NCBI GenBank assembly: GCA_950295325.1
Contig: OX485806.1
Span: forward strand, 5,394,001-5,458,000
Origin: Polytrichum commune
Taxonomy: Eukaryota; Streptophyta; Polytrichopsida; Polytrichales; Polytrichaceae
Length of the DNA: 64,000 nt
Direction: 5' to 3'
Part shown: piece after piece, positions 12,116 to 23,948 of the stretch
Position numbering within the stretch: the first letter of the stretch is position 1
Layout: every line of letters starts with the position of its first letter
Program-made: the position numbers and the translations under genes
Notes under the pieces: model-generated
The model's input: the letters and a program-made list of their open reading frames with translations, nothing else
Database searches by the model: none
What the model was told of the DNA's origin: nothing

Positions 12116-12599
12116 GAGTTTACTGATCGTGTCCCCAAGGCACCGAGTGGGGGAACAATTGTCTGCATGCCTAGTTTCATTCGCCTTCCTCCGACTACCA
12201 CACTAAATATGATATTTAGTATCATAAATTCTAATTGTCTTGCTCAATACAGATTGTAAACTGCAGTATAGTGTCACGACACTAAATGTTAACCCAATAT
12301 TATTTGTCATTCCTCATAAATTTTTTGGGTATTATAGATTTACAGTGATGCAGTTACTGTCACCTACTAGTGATTGTTCATCGATATCGAAATCATAATC
12401 ATCCGTGACAATATTTCATCACAAGTTGTTGACAAGAGACGGTAGGGTTATGGCCCATGGATGAACTCATCCATCGTCCATTACAGTATTTGTTCGCTTA
12501 TTCATAAGAAGCGTCATCTGAAAAGTTATCACAGTGACATTAAACACCATATGCCACTAAATATCATATTTGGTAGTGTAGTTGTGTCCGGAAGTTAGC

Positions 12600-15500
12600 T
12601 TTGCTACTGTACTTAAGTTAGAACTCCTCGCTCATGGCTTGCAAATCATTCTCCAGACACTGCATGTGATGGAGTGCGCTCTCGTTCCTGAGTGATGTCG
12701 AAAGTATTAATCATCTCAACTTCCAACTTCCTAGTGCCTGCTGTCCGCGTTGCTGGATCCATCTTTTGCATCTTAAGTGAGCACTTACAACTGAAGCTTC
12801 ATAGAGAACGCAGATTCTGTCTTCTTCCCTGGATCTATCTTTGTGCTCATGGGCGGAGGGTTTTGTTTGTGAGACTAGCTTGGTGATCTGTTGTGCGAAA
12901 TGGTAGACGAGATGTGTTGTGGTTCAACTACTTGTGCAATCCACACAGTCCATTGGAGAGGCATAGAGCATTCTCAGAAACTTGATGTTGCAGTTACAGT
13001 TGTGGATTACTTAATACGGGTTTGTTGAGGAATGAGTCGACCTCTGAGATCGGCCAACGGCAATAGAGTACCTTCAAAGGTGGCATAGCACCCTAGCCAT
13101 GCTCCTCTATTGTAGATCTGCTGGAGGGGACGTAGTGAATCACTGTCCATTTAGTTTCCCTATTTCGAATATGATGTTTATGAGTTCGACTTGAATGTTA
13201 ATGACAGTCGTGAAAATCAGGTGTGGGATCTCAACGAGCAGAGCCTTATAAGTTGAACGCTTTGGTCGTTGGTGGTCTAACTATCATTTGTTTAGAGTCA
13301 GACATGTGTGATATTTTATGTCATAATGTATGTGGATTTCATTAGAAGTCTGGTGGTGGGTTTGGAGATAAGGTCATTGAGTTTTGTGATTGAGTGTTCG
13401 TGTATGTTTGTTGTGCAAGTCAGTGAACCAAGCAGTTTTTGTACTCCAAATGGAGGAACATCAAACAAGTTAGGATATTTGTTGTAGTCTCAGAAGTAGT
13501 AGGAAATTTATCAAGCCTTTGAATTTTGTGGGTATCGAGTACGATCTAATTCATTGGAAATGTGTCTCGTGGGATCTTGAGCACGAGAACATGCATCCAT
13601 GTTGCTCATTGTTTAGTAGGCACACGATCCACTGTATGTAACAACTATTTTAATACTTGGACATTTGACAACGTTTGAGGAAACGTGATGTTTGTTGTAT
13701 TGATTCAAGGTTGTGACTATGCATCCAACATCGATGATTTCATATGTTCTGAGTGCAACTTGAGAATTGGTGGAGCCTATGGTGGTTAAGTTGGGACGTA
13801 CTTGAAGGTTTCAAAACACTTAGTTATCGTACATGGTGATGTTGTATCATTTCGAGTTAAACTTGCAATCTTTTGAAGTTTGATTCCTACCATTAAGAGC
13901 ATTAGAGTGGGCGGTTCGGTTAAGGTGGTTAGATAAGGTTCAGGATGGTGTAAGGGATGCGGGTTGGGTTGAATTTGATCCCGATTGTTGCCGATGTTTT
14001 GAAGTACCTAGAAGGTGAAATTGGTACATCTTGGTTGTGGGAAAAGACGTGATAAACTTTAGGGTCTGTGAGGAGGAGAAATGAGGGGCACATGTGGATA
14101 ATGAAGGTGCATCTATGTGGTGGCCCCACTTACCAAGTTTGAACTAAACTCAAGTGACACGCCAACATCATTAGTTTAGTCACAATTGTCTCTCTATCCA
14201 AGATTGCTGAGCCTCCAAAGGCGGCAGGTTGAACCTAATGTGTGAGGCTTGGCCCATACATGCGCCTTTGTATTTTGGTTGCTTCAAAGTGAGCTCCTCC
14301 CCGCCATCTTCGACTAATCATACATTGACCGAATGCATTGCACTTTGAGTTTCACCTTGGGCTTCAACTCTTGCCTTGGTAAAGGCGGACATTTATGATT
14401 CATTCTGAAAAGCATGAGGATCTAGACATGGTGGATTTGGAGAGGTAGGGAGTGTGAGAACCACAAGTCTACTGAGAGCTTTATGTGGCATCCAGTTACA
14501 AATCCGCTTATGGAGATCCAACGCCAGACGTGTCCAATTTCATTAGCCTCATGATTCATTTTAAGTTCCTCCTTCTTTTTGCATTATTTTGGCATTATGT
14601 ACAAGGTTGAATGTTGTATAACATCATAGGTGAAAGTCAAGAAGGACTATATGTATTGTGTCACTATCTTTTATTCCATTGAGATCCTTTGGACAATAGA
14701 TGTTTTTGGAGTGACGAGGGTTTCATTGACGCTCTCATCCTTTATCTTCACACATACTTTAGTCTTTTCTATCCCGCTATGTTTAAAGGATATGTTCTCA
14801 TTTTTCCAGCGGCATGTAGTTTTGCAAAATGCAAACTTTTTTTTTTTTTTTTTGGTGTGGTTTCCAACCAAAAGTTTGTAGTCAGTATCCGTGGTTTCAG
14901 ACCGTGCCCAAAAACTTAACTTCTGAGGTGTTCCTATATCGTGAGTTCATGAGATTTTTAGAGATTTGATGCTTAAAGGGGTTGCATTTACATGCTCTTA
15001 TGCTGAATGGAATCAATGACATATATCCGGGGGAGTACAAGTAGGTGTCGTAGTACCATGCTGCCAACTGGTTCAATCTCACATGCGTTATTAAGGATCT
15101 TTAAATGGTTAAAATCTTAGCGTTTGGATATTGATCTGAGTGGTGCATGTCATTGTTGAGCGACTAATCATACACATGGGAAGTTCATGTATATTCTTCA
15201 GTTTGAAACTTGAAGGAATTTATAAACATTTGCTTAAGAGAATGTAGAGCATCAAGAGGATGCAATTCTTTAGGAATGTTGCGTGAATGCAACTAATTGG
15301 TCGATCTGCAACAAGATAATTAAGCTATAGTTCTTCTTTGTAGGATTAGAAAGTAACTCCGTCTCATAGACACGTGGATCTCCTATAAAAAATACGACAC
15401 AACCTCTGGAAATCCTAAGGTAGTGTCTTGAACGAATATGCTTTGGTCATATTTGTGGAGCTTCTTGTCTTTTGCTTTCTTGCGTGACATTTCCTTTCAG

Positions 15501-17870
15501 ATGTTTCATCACTTAGCATTTGCAACTTTGGTGCTAGATCTATATTCTCATCCCCACATCAAGCGTCCATCCTCCATAGATGGTCATGAGTCACCTTGTA
15601 GACTTAGGTTTTTAACACCAAAGCGCCTACCTTACTCATCACCTATGTTATTAGAGTAACATTTAGCCTAGAATGCAAGGATTTTCAACGCTTTAGATTT
15701 GGGAGTCAATGTTACTTGCATGTATTTTCTGCAGATGAATAGATAGTGTAAAACTTGTACGCTTGATTTTGCACTGTTGCTTAGCAATACCTTAGAATAA
15801 CAATCCCGTCTTGCATTTTGCTAGACCAAAACACTTTCAATTGATGTTTTTGAGAAATCTACAACATGAAATTCCAACAACCTTTGAATGAGCAACACAT
15901 TGCGATAAGTGGGTAGCTTATGATATTTGTGACGTTTAGCAGTGAGTATATTCAAAAACAACAATTTGTATTGTTGAGGGTAAAGAACATCATACTCTGC
16001 TACGAGGATTTCAAAAATGACATCATTATGAAAATGTTGCAGTTTTTACGCTTGCATTGAACATAAGTCTATCAATTAAGTTGATGAGGTTCTAGACAAT
16101 CAATCTTTTTTTCAAGTTAGGAGGAACATGGGGTTGGAGTGACTACCTACAGTATGATAAGAAGCTAAACAACGGCTTTGCGAATTATGAATAGAGAAAC
16201 AAAATATGAGATTATGCAAATTTATGAAACTCTTTTACTTTTATTACAATATGTCAAATATACTAGTGGCCACGTGTGCTCATTGTGATCTTTTTGTTGG
16301 CTCTGTGTTTAGGCCCACATTGAGCATAGCTAACGTGGCGCCAACATTAATTTTTGTTGAGGAGAATATTCAAGAGTACTTCAAGGTGAGCCTATGACCA
16401 CTTTCATGTTGCATTTGTGTTTTGTCATATGGGAGTATGTGAGCTAAGTTATTTATTATATTACTTGAACAAAGTCATAGTGAGATTTCTATTTGCTTAG
16501 GGACAAAATGTCGCAAAGTATGGTCACGTTTTAAAACTTGTATTGTGGACAACGGGAGTCATCCATGCATCAAGTTTTGTGATCCACAAATCACATATGT
16601 CTTACTTTACTCTTCAATAATCATTTCTTACATCCTCAATATGAGGATGTTGGGGTCAAACTCACAAATATTCAATTTATGTTGACTTCAATAATTTTCT
16701 CATTTTTAATAGCTATGTCCGATAAAAATAATAGGGTGCCTTATATTATTTAATGGCATAATATAGTGATGTATACAACAAAAATAAGTAAGTTCATAGG
16801 TTTTATAGTAACATAGGGTTATGATTATAAGGCGCAAAGGACTTTAAATATGCTACATGGATATAGGATGCTTGATGATTGGGATGCATTAGTATTGATT
16901 GATGAATTGTATGAGGTTCAATCAATAATCCTTATGGATAATGTTTATACACCCCCTATTTTGGATGTTTTTAGGCTCCTAGCCTCCGTAGTCATCAATA
17001 TATGTCAATGAATTTCTGTCCATAACCTTGTCCTTAAATTGAATGTTTGGATTAATGTTCTTTGAAGTCCCTAAGACATGAACTTTTCTTTTCCATTTCT
17101 ATTTTACTTGAAATATTATTCTACAAAAAAATATATGCAAAAGCAACCAAACTCATTAGGCTAAGCGGCATGTAAAGCAACTTGTTAACTTATAGCTCCA
17201 ATGGACCTCTTTTCTGCATCCTCTATGATAAGAATCAATAATGCAATGAGTATTGAAATCAACATTCATTATTTGAATTATTATAGGAAATCTTTGCATT
17301 ATGTGTTTGCAAAATACTTGAGTCTTGTAACTTTGCCATGGTAGATGAGAGTACGATCTAAGTTTCTTGTTCTTAATACCATGTTTTGTCGCTTGTATGT
17401 GGAGGATGCCTATTCTACTCATTAGATTTCCTATGTCAGTCATTGTTAATGATTAGTGATGCATGCAATGAGTTTTTGAATTGCATGGGAACTCCCACAA
17501 AAGCATTTTCCCAAGCAATATAAATGAGCTCACACAAAAACATGTGGCCATGCTATGTATGTTGGGAGAATTAGAAGGAAGGGAGATTTGATTTATGAGC
17601 ACAATTAGACGAGGAGAACAAATGAAACGTGCTCTTTTGAAGGCTTATTTTCTATTGGTGTACCGTCCATCTTTTTGTGAAAATTTCATGGCTTTACCTA
17701 GATCAAGAAAATCTCAATTAGAATGAATTTTAAGATTGTGATTTGCAGAGGGGTTTAAAATAATTTGTTTGTACTAAGTGAAATTGGGAGTGCCGGATTT
17801 GTGTATGTTTACAAAAGTCATAGAATGAAATGTTGGAAAAATTGATGTAAAATGTAGGTTTTATTCCATC
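12600..17870. other. Gene-free, AT-rich intergenic region
   Basis: Both strands were read: no reading frame with recognisable domains, no tRNA or rRNA, and no tandem array. It probably contains degraded repeats and, at its right end, the promoter of the kinase-NB-ARC gene. Confidence 0.5.
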
Positions 17871-19514
17871 ATGGCCGTCGAGCTTCGGCAAGTATTGGCG
17901 AAGCAACTGTCAATGCTTTGGCAATTCATCATCACTTGGTTCATATACTTCTTGACACTTGTTCACAAAGAAGCACCGCATGCATGCAAGTTTTTGGAAT
18001 TTTTGCAATGGAAAGACGAAGAAATGATCAAAATGCAAACTATTCTCCGACAAGATGATGTATTGAATAAGCAACAATGCAAAAAACTTGTCGACAAGCT
18101 TTCTACAACCATGGATAGTATTATTGAGATGATCACATCCATCAAGCAATCCTTCGAAGTCAAGATGATGGTGATGGAGTTACATCGTATCATACAAAAA
18201 GGGGGAGCATTGGTGAATGAATGTGGGCGTAAAGATTGGTGTTGTGCAGCTATTTTCCAATTAAACAACAAAGAGGCCTTTCGGGAACTCGTGTTTGATT
18301 TGGAGTGTTGTTGGGAGGCAGTGCACGAGATATACTACTCGACAAACCATCCAAACCCACAAAATTACACAATGTGTACAAATTTGAATGTGGCTACTTT
18401 GAAGGAAGTTGAAGGCGATGAACAAGACTTGTTGAACAAACTTAAAAATGTGCATGAGGACTCCAAAGAACACAAATTAGCAAAGCATTTGTGGAAGAGA
18501 TTGGAATGTGACTTGCAACAAGTGAAAGGCGGAGAATTGGATGCTTTGGAAATACCTAAAGATTTTCCAAAACCTAGACTTGGGAAACTAATGGGTACGG
18601 GTGCATTCGGATCAGTGTACGAATCAGAATGGTTGGGATTGCCAAGTGCAACAAAAAAGTTGATTGTTCCAAAGAAATTGTCTGGTTTTCGCAAAGAAGT
18701 TGGGATCTTGGCAGGCTTGAGCCACCCAAACCTCATCAAATACTTTTGTTGTGGAATAGACGAAGAACGTAAGGAGTTGTATTTGGTGATGGAGTTGATG
18801 GACATGAGTTTGAAAAAAATGTTGGAGAAGCTCAATAAGACACTCTTACCATATGTTGTTGCAATTGATGTTATGCTTCAAATTGGAAGTGGCATGTGGT
18901 ATCTTCACGACATGCATGTTGCCCATCTTGACTTAAAGCTAGACAATGTGCTTTTAAGCTCCATGACCATTGATGGAGCAAAGGGTACAAGGCCTTCTCA
19001 TTATAATGTCAAATTGATTGATTATGGCACATCTAAAATGGAAGTTAAAAGCAAACCGCAAAAACAAAAACCTGACTATATTGTTGGTACACCAAGGTAT
19101 ATGGCACCTGAGCAAAGGGAAATAGACCTCACTCGTATGGCATGTCCTTTCCAAGCGGATGTATGGTCTTTTGCTATGACATGTTCAGAGATCCTTTCCC
19201 AGAAGGTACCATTTCATCACACACATGAAATGAAAGAAATTCTTCCAAAAATAAAGAAGGGTGAAAGGCCGGAGCTACCTATCAATTGTGGAGAGCTTAC
19301 CGAATTGATCGAGGAATGTTGGAGAGAGGATCCCTTACAAAGGCCGACATTCTCGGATATTTGCAAGAGACTTATAGGCTTGAAGAAAATGTTCATGAAA
19401 GGAACATATTTGAGTGATATGGTTCCGCAATTTGATGGAGTTAGGAATTTTTTTCACAAGTTGTCAACAACGTTGAAAGGTTGCAAAGAAGAAACGAATC
19501 ACAGTAGTCAGAAG
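17871..19514 (+). CDS. Kinase-NB-ARC (NLR-like) gene, exon 1: helical N-terminus and protein kinase
   Basis: 548 codons from the ATG at 17871 to donor AAG|GTAAAT. Residues ~1-190 form an alpha-helical region with NECGRKDWCCAAIF and FRELVFDLECCWEAV, resembling the HeLo/MLKL-like helical bundle of some plant immune proteins (inference). Residues ~235-505 are a protein kinase: glycine loop GTGAFGSVYES, ATKKL for the VAIK lysine, catalytic HLDLKLDNVLL (H-L-D in place of H-R-D), DYG in place of DFG, and GTPRYMAPE. The catalytic Asp, Lys and Asn are present, so it may be active. Frame continues in phase 0 into exon 2 at 19672. Kinase-NBS-LRR fusions are known in mosses. The role is presumably intracellular immune sensing and signalling. 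Confidence 0.85.
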
Positions 19515-19671
19515 GTAAATGCCACTTCCATTACAACGAGCTCACTATTTAAGTTGTTCTCAATTTATTAATTGCTTTGATTTATTATTGTGGATGTTTG
19601 AAGTTGAACATATTTTTTGGGTGGTAAGATATAATAGAGTTTATTGATATATTTATGTGTTGTACATATAG

Positions 19672-20591
19672 GTGTTTGATGGAACATTACTAAATGATCC
19701 AACGGTGGTTAGTCTTGAGAACAACCTTCCAAGGGTGAAAGGTCACCTCAAAGAAGTGAATACCCTGGGTATTGTGGGTATGGGTGGAATAGGGAAGACC
19801 ACATTGGCAAAGGCCATATTTGATGATGTGAAGTCCACATACGATGCATCATGTTTTGTGGGGCAGTTGAAAAGTAGGAGTTTGCTTGATATTCTACGTG
19901 AAATTTTATCAAAATTTGGGATGGACAAAGAAGCCAAGGATTTAGTACATGCGCACAAATTGATGGAGAAATCGTTGGACAAAAAGAAAGTCCTTTTGAT
20001 CTTGGACGATATTAAGGATGAAGCTCAAGTGGATGACATTATACCAACGGTCATCTTAGATCGGAGCAAGGGTAGCACACTTATTATAACAACTCGTGAT
20101 TGGGGTGCAATTAGAAATCGTGTGAAGGCGGGTGGTACAATGTTTGATGTGAGCAAGTTAGATGATGTTGCGGCAAGAACTCTCTTCAACATTCATTCTT
20201 CTTGGGAAGCATCTCAATTATCACCACAATTTAATGATATACACGACATAATTGTGGAAGCTTGCAAGGGCTTGCCTTTGAGTTTGAAAGTCATGGGGGC
20301 ATACTTACGTGGAAAGGGAAAGTTGCGAAGTTGGGAACGCGCATTGCAAAGGATGAAAAGGGGAAGAAATTTGAACGGGGAGGATGATGAGATATGGAAT
20401 ACCTTGAGAGTAAGCTTCGATGATGGTTTAACTCAACAAGAAAAAAATATGTTTTTGGACATAGCTTGCTTCTTTGGTAGAGATGTGCATCCTAGTGGCA
20501 TGTCAAAAGAAAGAGCCCTACGCATATGGACAGATAACAACATCCCTCCAATTTCCGCATTGGAGAATTTGTTCCATCGAGCATTGGTAAC
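19672..20591 (+). pseudogene. Kinase-NB-ARC gene, exon 2: NB-ARC domain, truncated by transposon A1
   Basis: Begins at acceptor ATATAG. NB-ARC motifs in order: P-loop GMGGIGKTTLA, kinase-2 VLLILDDI, RNBS-B STLIITTRD, GLPLSLKV and the RNBS-D-like MFLDIACFFG. Reading stops making sense at FHRALV, where transposon A1 begins (20,592); the last residues before the stop at 20,611-20,613 are transposon-encoded. The MHD motif and all LRRs are missing and do not reappear elsewhere in the window. This NLR is broken, although a truncated kinase-NBS protein could still be made. Confidence 0.85.
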
Positions 20592-20619
20592 AACACTATA
20601 TTCGTTAAATTGAGACTTT
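20592..20619 (+). repeat. Left terminal inverted repeat of A1
   Basis: AACACTATATTCG followed by TTAAATTGAGACTTT; mirrored at 38,070-38,097 and at the right end of A2 (43,372-43,399). A2's end matches this end for about 45 bp, whereas A1's own right end diverges after 28 bp. Confidence 0.9.
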
Positions 20620-20776
20620 TTGGGCATTTTGAGACATTCATAGAAATAAGAACAAGGATAAATGGAACACATATTGGTGAAAGTTGTAAGATGCAAACAC
20701 TTTGAAGCGGGTGTTTAGACCAAGAACCCCATTAATAACTCATATTTGTGATGGTTTAGGGTGGGCAATCGAAACC

Positions 20777-21135
20777 TTAGACCAAATTGAAGGGGACATC
20801 TTAAAACATTCATATTAATGCACACAAAATATGAGAGCTTGTATGAATATGGTTTAGGTAGGGCAATCCAAACCATAGATCTTATTGAAGGGAAAATCTT
20901 AAAACATTCATATTAATGCACACAAAATATGAGAGCTTGTATGGATATGGTTTAGGTAGGGCAATCCAAACCATAGATCTTATTGAAGCGAAAATCTTAA
21001 AACATTCATATTAATGCACACAAAATATGAGAGCTTGTATGAATATGGTTTAGGTAGGGCAATCCAAACCATAGATCTTATTGAAGGGAAAATCTTAAAA
21101 CATTCATATTAATGCACACAATAAGGCACTCCAAA
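20777..21135. repeat. Subterminal 98-bp tandem repeats of A1
   Basis: About three and a half units of 98 bp, each containing GGTTTAGGTAGGGCAATCC followed by AAACC and the phrase AAAACATTCATATTAATG. A diverged version lies in the matching position of A2 (43,010-43,260). Subterminal repeats are usual transposase binding sites in large DNA transposons; here that role is inference. Confidence 0.85.
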
Positions 21136-21301
21136 CCTTAGACCATATTGAAGGCAAAATCATGTGACACTTATATTATTGCAAAAAAAACATACAAAGT
21201 ATGGCACGTAAAATGCATAGCATGCTAACACCACACATCCATTGGATAGTGCGACCCAAAATGTTCTTGCCTATGGCCCACAACCCTACGCCTACTATGG
21301 A

Positions 21302-21619
21302 CTATCTAGCCTCGGAGACTACCTCTTTTTCTTTTGCTTCATTTTCTTTTGCTTTTTTTTCTTTTGCCTCTTTTTCTTTTGCTGCGGCTTCTTTTGCTCG
21401 CATTGCTTCAACATTCCTGAAAATCTCCGCCCCGCGACTATAGCCATTCTTGGGGTGACGGCCAACAATAACACATTTTGGATTCCGTCGGCCGCCCGAA
21501 TTATACGACGAAGAATTCGAATACGATGAAGTGGACTGTCTTGCATTTCTGGTCATTGAGTAGAAACGCTCCAACTCGACGGACGGATCATCCCGCATAG
21601 GTTTACGGGCGGGAGCAAC
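21302..21619 (-). CDS. A1 gene, exon 6: Lys/Glu/Ala-rich tail
   Basis: 106 codons from acceptor GTTGCAG to a TAG stop. Contains ERFYSMTRNARQSTSSY, a Ser/Tyr/Gly-rich stretch, NGYSRGAEIFRNVEAM and a highly charged AKEKEAKEK tail likely to form a helix. A2 has the same exon at identical length; B's version (46,763-47,071) keeps YNSG, FSRGPEIFRAMEA and the Lys-rich end. Phase 0 at its start. Function unknown; a charged C-terminal tail on a DNA-associated protein is plausible. Confidence 0.7.
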   Translation of the reverse strand, partial: VAPARKPMRDDPSVELERFYSMTRNARQSTSSYSNSSSYNSGGRRNPKCVIVGRHPKNGYSRGAEIFRNVEAMRAKEAAAKEKEAKEKKAKENEAKEKEVVSEAR

Positions 21620-21749
21620 CTGCAACGCGTGAATGCAAGAACACACGTGTTAGTTTAGGGAGGAAGACCCAAACGTGTCACACGTTCATTTTTTAAGTGC
21701 GGGATGATTGTAATGCGCGGTTAACCATGTTGGGGGGGGGGGGTTTCAC

Positions 21750-22103
21750 CTTGTCACCGGGGGCGTTCCCGTCGGAGTCGGCGAGGAGGGGCAATGCGTC
21801 CCGCAAAGGAATAGGAAGGGTTCCACTCTTCGTTGGCCGAGCGTCCATCCGCAGCCGCCGTTGAGGTGTACTACTGCCGCCGGGCCGAGAGGGGGATGTC
21901 CGGACGCATTTGCGATTTATGCCTTTGAGCGGCGACGGGGACGCAGATCGCCGGAAGATTTGCTTGGGTGGGGGGCTATCGACGACGCCGGCGTCAATAG
22001 GCTCCTTGGAGTAGTCAATGGTTGACGCGGCATCGTAAACGGTCTCGTAGAAGAAGCTCCCCAACTCTGACTCGCTGACGATGTCAATCGAGGGCTCCAA
22101 ACG
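21750..22103 (-). CDS. A1 gene, exon 5: Pro/Ser-rich tail exon
   Basis: 118 codons between acceptor GCTCCAG and donor AAG|GTGAAA. Conserved core DAASTIDYSKEPIDAGVV, then SPPPKQIFR and SPSPLKG; B's version reads DAASAVDYS and NSPPP. Boundaries are the same in A2 and, at the same places in the alignment, in B. It lies 3' of the HAD-like exon, which ends in its own stop, so it must be reached by skipping that exon (phase 0 permits this) or by an internal start. Function unknown. Confidence 0.65.
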
Positions 22104-22194
22104 CTGGAGCAAAAAAGGAAACGAAACAAAACCCAAGGGAGGAGGGTTTGATAGAGCGCGTGAAAATCAAGATACATATGAAGCATATATTACA

Positions 22195-22262
22195 CAAAAT
22201 GAACGGGCGCGCGCGCACACACACACACACACACATACATACATACACATACAAACACACGT
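22195..22262. repeat. CA/GT dinucleotide microsatellite in an intron of A1
   Basis: GCGCGC then (AC)n, then ACAT/ACAC repeats, in the short spacer between the HAD-like exon and exon 5. Absent at the equivalent place in A2. Confidence 0.85.
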
Positions 22263-22268
22263 AGTGTC

Positions 22269-23081
22269 TCAAATGAGCTTGTTAAATTTCGCGTGAGATA
22301 ACAACTCTCTGTACAAATGGTCTCGTGGATCCAAGTATCTCTCGCCTATCGGATTGTTCCTAACAAAATTGTTTACGGGCAGTCCGCTTTCGCAGAGCGC
22401 CTGGAGGTATTTACCAAGGTCTAACAAAAATCGGTCCCGGACCTTCTCGACCGTCCACGTAGGGCAAACTATGAGGTTGGCCGTCGGGTTCAACATGTTC
22501 TTTGCGGCGCTGTCGTCCACCATGAGCGTGTTCTCGCGGGTGGGCCGGACGTCGTAGGGGACGCCTATCAATGACGGACGCTGGTCCCAAAAAATGGGCT
22601 TCAAGACCTTGAGGTATTGGGGGGAAGCGGGGTTGTTTGGTTTTTTGACGACTTTGCCGTCCGGTGTGTACAATATTCTACAGGCTTCCTGTGCTAGGAC
22701 CATGCAGGGGGGCTCGATGCCCTTGAAGATGAACTCCACGACGGCATTGGTGTTCTCGGCCGTCATGGAGCTCCACACGACCACCCACCATCGCTGTTGG
22801 GCCATCTGGAGGAAGGTCCGAAGCCACGGGCGGAGGTGAACTAGCTTGCTCTTTATGAATGTGGGCGGCCCGTCGTAATTAGCATCCTCGGGCTTGCAAA
22901 AGGGCACCGTGGGGGTCCTAGGGCAATGAACGCATTGGACGAGGACCCCGTTCAGGTCTAACACCAGGAATCGTTTCTTCGGCCGCGGGGGCGGGACGGG
23001 TAAAATCGGGGGCGCCGCCGCGCTGCCCTCTCCACTCCTTGGAGAAGAGCGTCGGGGAGCCGCTACGCTATGCTCCGAGCC
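22269..23081 (-). CDS. A1 gene, exon 4: FCP1/NIF-type HAD phosphatase-like domain
   Basis: 271 codons from acceptor ATCCGCAG to a TGA after NKLI. HAD motifs: LDLNGVL (motif I), VVVWSSM (motif II, Ser), KPNNP or KVLK as possible motif III lysine, and LMVDDS (motif IV Asp-Asp). The fold resembles FCP1/SCP phosphatases that act on the RNA polymerase II C-terminal domain. The second motif-I Asp, the usual general acid, is Asn in A1, A2 and B alike, so activity may be lost or altered. Frame is phase 0 with the preceding exon (GAG|GTAATG), so it probably forms the C-terminus of the ParB/methyltransferase-like protein. The NKLI stop is conserved in all three copies. Confidence 0.8.
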   Translation of the reverse strand, partial: GSEHSVAAPRRSSPRSGEGSAAAPPILPVPPPRPKKRFLVLDLNGVLVQCVHCPRTPTVPFCKPEDANYDGPPTFIKSKLVHLRPWLRTFLQMAQQRWWVVVWSSMTAENTNAVVEFIFKGIEPPCMVLAQEACRILYTPDGKVVKKPNNPASPQYLKVLKPIFWDQRPSLIGVPYDVRPTRENTLMVDDSAAKNMLNPTANLIVCPTWTVEKVRDRFLLDLGKYLQALCESGLPVNNFVRNNPIGERYLDPRDHLYRELLSHAKFNKLI

Positions 23082-23553
23082 CTGCGGATACGATCGAGAG
23101 AAAACGGTGGGCGACTTATGTCATGCTATGTCCAAACGAAGCATTTAAAGAAACGAGTGTTCTCGGTGCAAACACAAAACCATTTGATTCATTTTGGAGG
23201 GGGTGCAACAAGGGACACAAGAGAGGCAAGAGCATACAACATACATCCAAACACAGGATACAAGTATATAGGAGTAAAAAATGGTGATTATATTGTATAC
23301 AATGCTCTATGTACATCTTGATTGGGGGGGAGCCGCGTTGAACGATGCGTTCAAACTAGCCTACTTCTACATCTAGCAAAAATTAAAGAGACGGGCCGCC
23401 GTGATGAAGACTTCGTCGCAAGCCGGGGGTATGTGGACGAATGAATGGTCGGGGGGATGTGGCGAAGGGCGCGAGTGCCGGGGGGCGCGACGTGTGCGTG
23501 AGTTTAGGGTAGCTAGGGGACACGACCAAGGCAAGAAGACAAAGACCCAGGGA

Positions 23554-23948
23554 GTTTGGGTCGACCGACCCAAACTGAGTGGGGTCAGTGCATTACCTCG
23601 CCTTGGTCGCGCCTTGACGACGTGGATGCCGTCACCGCGTGCGCTGCCCCACCTCTGTCACCGCCGCCTCCGACGACGACTTCAGCCTCAACCTGCTCAT
23701 GCAAAGGCTGACTGTCAGGCCTTTGTCCCAACCCAACCTCCGCATGCGCATCATGCATTGGTTCATCGACTGGGTTAGGAGTAGAGGTATCACCAGGCCC
23801 TTGCGGGCCTTCAACATCTAACATGGGCTCGTCCACCGGGGTCTGATCGGGGACGGGGTTTGGGTCGGCCGACCCAAACCCTGTTGCTTGGCGAGCGTCG
23901 CTCTGGGAAGCTGCAACGTCGGCACTGTTTGGGTCGGCCGACCCAAAC
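23554..23948. repeat. Three A-type palindromes, one intronic and two exonic
   Basis: Perfect 22-bp sites (GTTTGGGTCG, 2 bp, inverse) at 23,554 (centre AC), 23,858 (GC) and 23,927 (GC). The first lies in the intron after exon 3; the others are inside the coding sequence. Confidence 0.95.
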
